From: Nitrospinae bacterium bin107
GTDB lineage: Bacteria > UBA8248
Assembly: GCA_002238965.1 (NCBI GenBank)
Contig: MPNJ01000024.1
Coordinates: 1-60,313, forward strand
DNA length: 60,313 bases
Direction: 5' to 3'
Shown here in pieces: positions 40,327 through 47,959 of the stretch. The position numbers were made by a program, and so were the translations under genes. The notes under the pieces are model-generated. The model saw only the letters and a list, made by a program, of their open reading frames with translations. It was not told where the DNA came from and ran no database searches. Each line of letters begins with the position of its first letter. Within the stretch, counting starts at the first letter, position 1.

Positions 40327-41580
40327 CTAAATCTTCAGGACCGCCTCAAGTTCGGAGCCGAGTTCCCGCTCCGCGATCACGGCGGCGGTGAGCCCCTCTT
40401 CCAGAAAAACCTCATTGGCTACGCGCTGAATATCTTCCTCATTCACGGAGTCGATATCCGCCAGTTCTTCCTCCACGGGGTAAATGCTGCCCCTTAGCAT
40501 GAGGTTCGAGCCGTTCCGGCCCGCATGGTATTGCGAACTCTCGTGTATCTGGAGATTTCCCTTGATGTGGCGCTTCGCTTCCGCGAGTTCCTGTTCCGCA
40601 ACGGGTTCGCTCTTGAACTTGCCCGTTTCGGAGAGCATCACCTCGGTCGCCTCCACCGCCTTCTCAAGAGCCACGCCCGCTTTCAGTTCCACCATACCCG
40701 CATCGGTGTAACGGTGCGGTGCGGCGCCCACGCTGTAGGCGAGCCCCCGCTTTTCGCGCACTTCGGTAAACAACCGGCTGCTCATCTTCCCGCCCAGTAT
40801 GTTGCACATCACGCGGAGGGGAGCGGCGTCTTCGTGATTCAGGCCGAAAGCGCGAAACCCCATCGCGAGGTTCACCTGATCCGTCTGGCGGGCCTGATCC
40901 ACGATTTTGGCTTTGCTCTCTTCCGGCAAACCGGGAGATTGGGGCTTCTCCTCGCTGCCGGCTCGTTCCCCGAAGTGTCGTTCGGACAACTCCAGTACCT
41001 CTTCGTGTTTCACGCCGCCCGCCACGGAGATGACCGTGTTGCCGGGGGTGTACCATTTCTCTATCAACTCGCGCATATGCTCGGGTTCGATCGCGTTGAT
41101 GGTATCGCGGTTGCCGATCACGCCCATCTGCAGGTTGTAGACGTTGGTCTCCAGCATGTCCGACACCCAGATACGCGGCATGTCCTCATACATCTTCAAT
41201 TCTTCGAGGATGACCATCCGCTCCCGGTCCCACTCTTCCTTGTCCAGCAGGCAGTTGTTCACCGCATCCGCATAGACTTCCAGCACGGTGGCGAACGCAT
41301 CGGCCGGCGCCGTGAAATGATAGCAAGTGCGCTCGGGCGCGGTGTTGGCGTTGATGGACGCGCCGTTTCCTTCCATCTCGCGCGCGATGTCGAGCGTCGT
41401 TCTCGAAGGCGTGCCCTTGAAGACCATATGCTCCAGCGCATGGGAGACGCCCACCACCTCGTCGCGCTCATGCCGGCCGCCGCAGCCAAAATAGATATGG
41501 AACGCCACGGCCGCCGATTCGGCCCGTTCGGCCGTCACCAGACGTATCCCGTTGGAAAGTTTGTCCTCGATGATCTTCAT
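40327..41580 (-). CDS. M16 family zinc metalloprotease (pitrilysin/processing peptidase type)
   Basis: The 417-residue protein has the inverted zinc motif HxxEH as SHALEH (His47, Glu50, His51) and the third ligand in ERMVILEELKMYED near 126. A PGNTVISVAGG segment precedes the C-terminal half-domain. This length and single active half match the YmxG/PqqL-like processing peptidases. No signal peptide is visible, so it is predicted cytoplasmic. A tRNA-Leu gene lies upstream in the same direction. Confidence 0.92.
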   Translation of the reverse strand: MKIIEDKLSNGIRLVTAERAESAAVAFHIYFGCGGRHERDEVVGVSHALEHMVFKGTPSRTTLDIAREMEGNGASINANTAPERTCYHFTAPADAFATVLEVYADAVNNCLLDKEEWDRERMVILEELKMYEDMPRIWVSDMLETNVYNLQMGVIGNRDTINAIEPEHMRELIEKWYTPGNTVISVAGGVKHEEVLELSERHFGERAGSEEKPQSPGLPEESKAKIVDQARQTDQVNLAMGFRAFGLNHEDAAPLRVMCNILGGKMSSRLFTEVREKRGLAYSVGAAPHRYTDAGMVELKAGVALEKAVEATEVMLSETGKFKSEPVAEQELAEAKRHIKGNLQIHESSQYHAGRNGSNLMLRGSIYPVEEELADIDSVNEEDIQRVANEVFLEEGLTAAVIAERELGSELEAVLKI

Positions 41581-41633
41581 GAGGTCTCCTGAACGGAAAA
41601 AAGAGCAAGCTTTTCCCGATTGATTTTTTTTAT

Positions 41634-41720
41634 TGGTGCCGGAGAGAGGACTTGAACCTCCACGGGCCGAAGCCCACTAGAACCTGAATCTAGCGCGTCT
41701 ACCAGTTCCGCCACTCCGGC
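41634..41720 (-). tRNA. tRNA-Leu (anticodon CAG)
   Basis: On the minus strand the gene starts GCCGGAGTGGCGGAACTGG and ends TCTCCGGC-A-CCA, so the 3' CCA is encoded. The acceptor stem GCCGGAG/CTCCGGC pairs fully. The loop TTCAGGT between CTAGA and TCTAG gives anticodon CAG. The long variable arm (TGGGCTTCGGCCCG) and the GGTTCAAGTCC T-arm fit a class II leucine tRNA. Confidence 0.96.
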
Positions 41721-41866
41721 GAGAAGAATGGTAGTCACTTCCTATATCGGGGGGCGAATGCGTTGTCAAGGATTCGAGTCGATGAATAAAACTATCTCGT
41801 CATTTGATATAGTGGGAAGAAGGTGAGACGACCTCGAAAACAGGTTCCGGCAAAGAGTGGAAAGAT

Positions 41867-42112
41867 ATGCGCAATATTACGTTTTATACGCGAAACGAGT
41901 GTCATCTATGCCACGAGGCGAAAGCGGCGATAATGCGGCACTTCCCGAACCTCGCGATTGAAGAGGTCGACGTGGATGCGGATCCCGAACTGATCCGCCT
42001 CTACGGCGAGGAAGTGCCGGTCGGCTATCTGGGGGAAACCAAGGTTTTCAAATATCATCTGGACGTCAACCGATTGCGCCGCCTGCTCGATGAAACAGAA
42101 CCGCAGGCATGA
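41867..42112 (+). CDS. glutaredoxin-like protein (DUF836 type)
   Basis: The 81-residue protein has a thioredoxin fold with the CxxC active site Cys-His-Leu-Cys in NECHLCHEAK and the cis-Pro loop GEEVPVGYLGE. It begins MRNITFYTRNECHLC. It probably reduces disulfides or glutathione mixed disulfides in the cytoplasm. Its stop overlaps the LysE gene start as ATGA. Confidence 0.85.
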   Translation: MRNITFYTRNECHLCHEAKAAIMRHFPNLAIEEVDVDADPELIRLYGEEVPVGYLGETKVFKYHLDVNRLRRLLDETEPQA

Positions 42113-42735
42113 GCCTGCTCGCCTTTTACGGATTCATCACCGTCATCTCCCTGAGCGGCGTCATGTCGCCGGGACCTCTGACGGCGTTCCTCATTTCGCG
42201 CGGCAGGCAAAGCCCCTGGGCCGGAATCTGGGTGACTCTCGGACACGCACTCGCTGAGGTTCCGCTCATCATCGCCTTGTACGCGGGGCTTCAGCCTTTT
42301 TTTGAAATTCAGGGGATACGCGAGGGCGTCTCCCTCCTGGGCGGGGGCGTTCTCATCTACCTGGGAAGCGGCGTGTTCCGGAGTTTCCGGTCCACCGCGC
42401 CCGAAGAAAAGAGCATCTTAGAGTGCAACTCCCTCACCGGCGGCGTCCTGCTAACGGTTCTGAATCCCTACTGGGTTTTGTGGTGGCTCACCATCGGCGC
42501 AAGCCTCATCGCGCGAACGAGCGAATTCGGGTGGCTGGCCGGTCTCGTGGGCATGACGGTCGTTCACCTGCTGGCGGATGGGATATGGGCCGTATTCATC
42601 ACGTGGTCATCGAACCAGGGAAGCCGCATGATCGGCAAAACCGGATGGATGAGAATCGAACAAGGCTGCGCGTGGGTGATGCTGGGCTTCGGGGTATTTT
42701 TCGTTTACGACGGGCTGACGGGGATTCTGGCCTAG
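42109..42735 (+). CDS. LysE/RhtB family exporter
   Basis: The 208-residue protein has six hydrophobic segments and the family N-terminal motif SGVMSPGPLTAFLISRGRQSP. The central segment TGGVLLTVLNPYWVLWWLTIG is the LysE/RhtB NPK/NPY-type repeat region. It exports amino acids or small metabolites across the inner membrane. Coupled to the glutaredoxin-like gene by a four-base overlap; convergent with ribF with a four-base overlap. Confidence 0.88.
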   Translation: MSLLAFYGFITVISLSGVMSPGPLTAFLISRGRQSPWAGIWVTLGHALAEVPLIIALYAGLQPFFEIQGIREGVSLLGGGVLIYLGSGVFRSFRSTAPEEKSILECNSLTGGVLLTVLNPYWVLWWLTIGASLIARTSEFGWLAGLVGMTVVHLLADGIWAVFITWSSNQGSRMIGKTGWMRIEQGCAWVMLGFGVFFVYDGLTGILA

Positions 42736-43664
42736 ACGCTCAACTTTTTCCGCCCGTTTTCGATATCCAGGTGAATTTGCCGAACGAGTTCTTCGGGGCC
42801 CGAGAATTTCTTCTCCTCGCGCAGGCGGGAGACGAACTCCACCCGAATGGATTTTCCATACAAATCGCCATCCCAATCCAGCAGGTGGGTTTCGAGAGTC
42901 ACCTCTTTTTTATCGAACGTGGGGCGTTTTCCGATATTCGTTACGGCGGGATACCGCGGGCCTTCCCTTCCATCGATTTGCACCTGGCAGGCGTACACCC
43001 CGTTTTCGGGAATCAGAACGGGCGGATAATCCACGTTGGCCGTCGGTATTCCGATTTGACGGCCCCGCCCGTCGCCACGAACCACCTTTCCTTCAATCAG
43101 ATGGTGCTGCCCGAGCCGGCGCGCCGCTTCGTCCACCTCCCCGCCCAGAAGCAGTTTTCGTATTTCCGTGCTGCTGACCCGTCTTCCCTCGTACATGTAA
43201 GGCTCCAGCACGTGCGTTTCGAACCCGGCGCCGGCCCCTACTTCCTGCAACAGTTCGACGTTTCCCGCGCGGCCTTTTCCAAAACGGAAATTAAAGCCAA
43301 CCGCTACCAGCGAGGCTTTGAGACCATCGCCGATTATCCGCCGAACGAAATCCCGCGCCTCAGTTTGCGCGAGATCGGGCGTGAACTTCTCGACCACCAC
43401 GGCGCCGACGTTCTGAGCTTCCAGGCGGGACAACTTCTCTTCCAGGGTCGTCATCAGGGGCGGGCGTCTTTCGGGGGCGACCACGGACAGGGGGTGGGGC
43501 TCGAACGTAAATATGACGCTCCGGCCGCCGCGCCGTGAGGCCTCCTGATTGATGAATCGGCAAATCTCCCTGTGGGCGAGATGAACGCCGTCGAAATTCC
43601 CGATGCTCAACACCGAGGGAGAATCCTCAGGATCAAAAGCGTCCACTCCCTCAAACACTTCCAC
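42732..43664 (-). CDS. ribF: bifunctional riboflavin kinase/FAD synthetase
   Basis: The 310-residue protein has an N-terminal FAD synthetase domain with SIGNFDGVHLAHREI and a VGFNFRFGKGRAG loop. The C-terminal riboflavin kinase domain has RGDGRGRQIGIPTANV and AVTNIGKRPTF. It makes FMN and FAD from riboflavin and ATP. It starts with GTG at 43664. The roughly 300-base gap to the TolC-type gene shows no other gene. Confidence 0.95.
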   Translation of the reverse strand: MEVFEGVDAFDPEDSPSVLSIGNFDGVHLAHREICRFINQEASRRGGRSVIFTFEPHPLSVVAPERRPPLMTTLEEKLSRLEAQNVGAVVVEKFTPDLAQTEARDFVRRIIGDGLKASLVAVGFNFRFGKGRAGNVELLQEVGAGAGFETHVLEPYMYEGRRVSSTEIRKLLLGGEVDEAARRLGQHHLIEGKVVRGDGRGRQIGIPTANVDYPPVLIPENGVYACQVQIDGREGPRYPAVTNIGKRPTFDKKEVTLETHLLDWDGDLYGKSIRVEFVSRLREEKKFSGPEELVRQIHLDIENGRKKLSV

Positions 43665-43963
43665 CGCTCGCTCACCTCAAAAGAATCGCGCATTGCGCGA
43701 AGTAAACCAGAACCGAAGGTTTCTCCCGAAAAGCTTTCTAACAGAGCGCCACGCATTTGCGCAAGAAAAGATGGAGCAGCGTCCTATCTGCCTAATTTAC
43801 AATGAGTAATCGCCGTGGAAGCAAAAACGTATTTCCATTTTCACCCCGATGCGAGTAATATGCCCCCTTGTTACCGGAAGCCCGGTCTTGGAGATTGGAA
43901 TGTAAAATCATGGTAAAATCAATTCGCGATTCAAGCCGCCAGTGACATGGAGCAAGATTGTTC

Positions 43964-45577
43964 ATGAGACCGCCCAAATCGTTTTCTCTGTGTTTCGGTG
44001 TGCTGTTCATATTCCTATCTCCTCTCTTCCTCACCCACACCGCCTCGGCTGCGGAAACCGACACCTCCGCGGAAACTTCTTTTGATCGCCCGCGCAGCAA
44101 CGTGCTGCCGCCGGCCATCAAGGGGCCTCGCCTTGCGCTTTCCATACGAGAAGCCGTAAGTATCGCCCTGGCGCGCAATTTCGACATCACCATCGCCGGT
44201 TTCGACCCCGACATCGCGGAAAGCAACGTCGTCGGGGAACGCTCCGCCTTCGACCCGCAGGCCTTCGTGGACACGAGTATAAGCAAATCCAAGCTCGGTT
44301 CTGCGAACAACGCATTCAACGCGGCCGGGGGCATACGCGATACCGATTCCCTGGGTATCGCGGCCGGCATCCGCCAACGAATCATCACGGGAGCGGAGTA
44401 TTCACTCATCCTGCGAAACATCCGGGAATCGACGAACTCTACGCAAAACGCATTCGACCCGACCTATCAAACCAGCCTCACTTTCACCATTGAGCAGCCC
44501 TTGTTCAAAAATTTCGGCATCGACATCAACCAGGCCAGAATCAAGGTGGCCATGGCCGCGAAAGAACAAACGCTTCACGCTTACAGAAGCAAGGTCATCC
44601 AGACGGTGGACGCGGTGGAGCAAGCCTACTGGGACCTCGTCTTCTATATCCAGAATCGCAAGTTCAGGCGACAGTCTCTCGTTCTCGCGAAGGACCTGTT
44701 GCGCCGGAACAAGATTCAGGTCGAGGTCGGCACCCTCGCCCCGATTGAGATAACGGAGGCGGAAGCCACCGTCGCCTCCCGCGAAGAAGCCCTTATCGTG
44801 GCGGAGCGCGAAGTCAAAGACCGCGAAGACACTTTGAAAATGCTGCTGAACGTCGCGGACAAACCCTCCGCCTGGGGCATCAATATCCAGCCCAGCGATA
44901 AACCGGAGTTCAAGGCGGTACAGGTGGACGAGATGCAACTTATGCTCAAAGCCTTGCGCAAGCATGCGGCGCTGGAGAGCGCCCGCATCGAAATCGATAA
45001 AAGAAAAATCGACATGAAAGTAGCGAAACAAAACCTGCTTCCCGAATTCAACTTGAACGCATCGGCTTCCAACAACTCACTCGCGGACACTGAAGGGAAG
45101 GCTTTTGAGCAGCAATTCAAAAACGAGAGATACTCCTTCTCCGGCGGGGTCTCGTTCCGCATCCCCATCGGAAACCGGCGAGCGGAGGCGGACTACCGCC
45201 AGACGCGACTCAGGCACGCCCAAACGATAGCTTCCTATCATCAAACGCAGCAGGCCATCATGGAAGAAGTACGCCGCAACGCGCGCAGTGTCCGCGTAAA
45301 CATCAAGCGAGTCGAGGCGACTCGCGTCGCCAGAAGGCTGGCGGAAGAACGCCTCGACGCCCAGGAGAAAAAATTCAAGGTCGGGCTCTCGACGAGCAGA
45401 GACATTCTCGAAGACCAGGATAGGCTGGCCAACTCCCTGACGCAGGAAACCCGGGCGCTCATCGACTATCACAAATCTCTCGCCTCATTGGGTAGGGCGA
45501 CCCATTCTACACTCGAGCGGTTCCAGATCGAAATGTTCTATCCCGGCGAGGTCAAGGCGAAAACAACCACAAAATGA
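43964..45577 (+). CDS. TolC-family outer membrane efflux/secretion protein
   Basis: The 537-residue protein has a signal peptide ending near AASA (FGVLFIFLSPLFLTHTASAAE) and two long helical hairpin repeats typical of TolC (LSIREAVSIALARNFDITIA; VDAVEQAYWDLVFYI; YRQTRLRHAQTIASYHQ). It forms a trimeric outer-membrane channel for RND or ABC systems; no pump gene is adjacent. ATG 43964 is chosen; a TTG at 43958 is possible. It overlaps ruvX by four bases. Confidence 0.9.
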   Translation: MRPPKSFSLCFGVLFIFLSPLFLTHTASAAETDTSAETSFDRPRSNVLPPAIKGPRLALSIREAVSIALARNFDITIAGFDPDIAESNVVGERSAFDPQAFVDTSISKSKLGSANNAFNAAGGIRDTDSLGIAAGIRQRIITGAEYSLILRNIRESTNSTQNAFDPTYQTSLTFTIEQPLFKNFGIDINQARIKVAMAAKEQTLHAYRSKVIQTVDAVEQAYWDLVFYIQNRKFRRQSLVLAKDLLRRNKIQVEVGTLAPIEITEAEATVASREEALIVAEREVKDREDTLKMLLNVADKPSAWGINIQPSDKPEFKAVQVDEMQLMLKALRKHAALESARIEIDKRKIDMKVAKQNLLPEFNLNASASNNSLADTEGKAFEQQFKNERYSFSGGVSFRIPIGNRRAEADYRQTRLRHAQTIASYHQTQQAIMEEVRRNARSVRVNIKRVEATRVARRLAEERLDAQEKKFKVGLSTSRDILEDQDRLANSLTQETRALIDYHKSLASLGRATHSTLERFQIEMFYPGEVKAKTTTK

Positions 45578-46017
45578 GTCACCCCCGAATCATGGGAATG
45601 GACTTCGGCGAAAAACGGGTAGGCCTCGCCATCAGCGATTCGCTGGGTCTGACGTCCCAGCCTCTCGGCCTCATCGAAAGACAAAGCGACGCACAACTGC
45701 TCGACGAGATCAGCAGCAGCATCCGTGAGCATGATGTTCATCTGCTGGTGGTCGGACACCCCATCGGACTGTCGAACCGGGATACGGCAAGAGCGAAGCG
45801 CACCAGAAGGCTCATGAAATTTTTGCGAAGCAATTTAGATATCCCCGTCGAGAAATGGGATGAGCGCCTCAGCACGACGCAGGCGGACCGGGTTTTGAAT
45901 GAAATGGAAACCAAGCCGAGCCGGAAGAAGAAAAAGCGCGACGTCATCGCGGCGCAACTCATCCTGCAGGCGTACCTGGATCATCAGAACATGAAGCGCT
46001 CGATTTCCCATGACTGA
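45574..46017 (+). CDS. ruvX: Holliday junction resolvase-like protein RuvX/YqgF
   Basis: The 147-residue protein has the RNase H-like fold with the catalytic Asp in IMGMDFGEKRVGLAISD and later acidic residues in WDERLSTTQAD and KKKKRDVIAAQLILQAYLD. Family members process the 5' end of pre-16S rRNA or cut recombination intermediates. It overlaps both neighbours in the TolC-ruvX-mltG operon, and a RuvX-MltG pairing is common in bacteria. Confidence 0.92.
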   Translation: MSHPRIMGMDFGEKRVGLAISDSLGLTSQPLGLIERQSDAQLLDEISSSIREHDVHLLVVGHPIGLSNRDTARAKRTRRLMKFLRSNLDIPVEKWDERLSTTQADRVLNEMETKPSRKKKKRDVIAAQLILQAYLDHQNMKRSISHD

Positions 46018-47077
46018 AAACGAAAACTCCGAAGCACAACCCGAAGCGCCGGAATCAACTCCACCTAGAGGAAAGGGGCGGTTCTGGAAATTCTTCGTCG
46101 CACTCTGCTCGTCCATTATCCTGGTCGGATTTATCGGCTATCAATATCTCGAAGATGAATTCAACCGACCCGCAAACACACAAGCGCAAGAAACAATAAA
46201 CATCCACGTCCGCCCGGGGATGTCCTTCGCCCAAATCCTCGAACTGCTGGAGAATAGCCGTTTAATACGAAACCCCGGCTTGTTCCACCTCCAGGCCAGG
46301 CTCAGGGGTGGCGCAAAAAGCATACAAGCCGGCGTCTATGAACTCAAAGCATCCATGACGCCGCGAGATATATACCGGCATTTATCAGAGGGCAGAGTCG
46401 CCCGTCGCACGTTCACCGTTCCCGAGGGCTACAACATCCGGGAAATCGCCCGAACGATCCAGCGAGTCAATCTCGCAAGCGAGAAAGAAATTCTACGACT
46501 CTCCCGGGAACCATCTTTTCTTCTGGAAATGAACATTTCCGCACCTACCATAGAGGGATATCTATTCCCCGATACGTATCATTTCCCGGTGGGTGTTACG
46601 GCGAAAAAAATTCTGGGGTTCATGGTTCGCACGATGCGGAGAAAATTTTCGCCCGCTCTCAGAAAGAAAGCGAAAGCGATGGGATTCACCATCCACCAGA
46701 CGCTCACCCTGGCCTCGATAATCGAAAAAGAAACGTCCCTGGGCAGCGAACGGCCACTCATCGCCGCCGTGTTCATCAATCGGCTCAAGCGAAGAATGCG
46801 CCTCCAGAGCGACCCCACCGTCATATACGGGCTTCCCCATTACGATGGAAACATCACAAAAAAAGATCTGCGATACGATTCACCCTACAACACCTACCTC
46901 TACCGGGGCCTTCCCCCGGGGCCCATCGCCAGCCCGGGGCTGGAATCCATCAAATCGGCATTGAATCCCGCCAAGGTGAAATATCTGTACTTTGTGGCCA
47001 CCAAAGACGGCGGCCATCAATTTTCCCGCACGTACCGCGAACACCGCCGCGCCGTGAATCGTTATCAGCGCAAATAG
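46010..47077 (+). CDS. mltG: endolytic murein transglycosylase MltG
   Basis: The 355-residue protein has one N-terminal membrane segment (KFFVALCSSIILVGFIGYQYL). A LysM-like subdomain follows, then the YceG domain with EGYLFPDTYHF, the catalytic Glu in LASIIEKETSLGSERPLIAAVFINRL and LQSDPTVIYGL. It cleaves nascent glycan strands and sets their length. Overlaps ruvX by eight bases. Confidence 0.94.
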   Translation: MTENENSEAQPEAPESTPPRGKGRFWKFFVALCSSIILVGFIGYQYLEDEFNRPANTQAQETINIHVRPGMSFAQILELLENSRLIRNPGLFHLQARLRGGAKSIQAGVYELKASMTPRDIYRHLSEGRVARRTFTVPEGYNIREIARTIQRVNLASEKEILRLSREPSFLLEMNISAPTIEGYLFPDTYHFPVGVTAKKILGFMVRTMRRKFSPALRKKAKAMGFTIHQTLTLASIIEKETSLGSERPLIAAVFINRLKRRMRLQSDPTVIYGLPHYDGNITKKDLRYDSPYNTYLYRGLPPGPIASPGLESIKSALNPAKVKYLYFVATKDGGHQFSRTYREHRRAVNRYQRK

Positions 47078-47233
47078 AGACTGGTTGACCCTGTAATCGA
47101 GGTAGTGGCATGATTGTCAACCGGTTGCCTGGCGAAAGATGACGTAAAAGTTCCAAAGATATTTGAGCGTAGACCCCTTGTTCATATCCTCCATTCGGCT
47201 CATCCAGCGAACGCCCGGACGAGGACCGATTAT

Positions 47234-47956
47234 ATGACGACAAAATTACTTCTCCTCGATGAAAGCCTCCTGGTGCAGCGCGTCGTGGAATTGGCCTTCA
47301 GGGACAAAGGGGTCGACGTCCATATAGCGGAGACTGCCGACGAAGCGTTTGAAATCGCGGATAATGCGCCGCCGGACATCGTCGTCGCCAGCCTGGACAT
47401 GGAGAATTCCGACGGCCTGGACTTTTGCCGTCGCCTGCGTGAACAGCCGGATTTATCCCAGGTGCCTCTCCTCGTTTTAACGAGCACGCGCCAGAGCGTC
47501 AGCGACGAGGAAATCCGGGAAGTGCATGCGATAGCAAGCATCGAAAAACCGTTCAAACCGGTGGTGTTTACCGAGGAAGTCGAGCGCATCATCGCTCCTG
47601 CGCATAGCGAGTCAACTCAACTGCCTGAAGCGCAGGCGTATCCCGCTTCTCCGGAAATCGGGACGGAGGAATCGCCCTCCCCTTCAGTAGAAGTAGCAGA
47701 GGAACCGGAAGAAACGCTCGGAGAGTCAGGAGTATCTCCGGGCGAAGAAGATGAACAACCTTCCTCTTCTCAAGCCACGCTCGCTCTCGATAGCGAAACA
47801 CTCGCGCCTATCATCCAGAAACAACTGGAAGAGGCCGCAGAAAAGATTGCCCCCACGCTGCTCAGCCACATCGAAGATGCCGTGGTAAAACAACTCCCCT
47901 ATATCGTAGAGAAAATCGTCATTCGAGAAATCGAGAAAATCAAACGCGGAGAATAA
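47234..47956 (+). CDS. response regulator receiver protein with C-terminal amphipathic helices
   Basis: The 240-residue protein has a receiver domain (1-118) with Asp9, phospho-acceptor Asp55 in ASLDMENSDG, Thr83 and Lys105. A low-complexity acidic linker (about 125-190) follows, then a helical tail with LLSHIEDAVVKQLPYIVEKIVIREIEKIK. The tail resembles the oligomerising C-terminus of PopZ-like proteins. No DNA-binding or enzymatic domain is present. GAGGA precedes ATG 47234; longer in-frame starts read into non-conserved sequence. It lies three bases before valS, so it is probably co-expressed. Function unknown. Confidence 0.8.
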   Translation: MTTKLLLLDESLLVQRVVELAFRDKGVDVHIAETADEAFEIADNAPPDIVVASLDMENSDGLDFCRRLREQPDLSQVPLLVLTSTRQSVSDEEIREVHAIASIEKPFKPVVFTEEVERIIAPAHSESTQLPEAQAYPASPEIGTEESPSPSVEVAEEPEETLGESGVSPGEEDEQPSSSQATLALDSETLAPIIQKQLEEAAEKIAPTLLSHIEDAVVKQLPYIVEKIVIREIEKIKRGE

Positions 47957-47959
47957 CTT

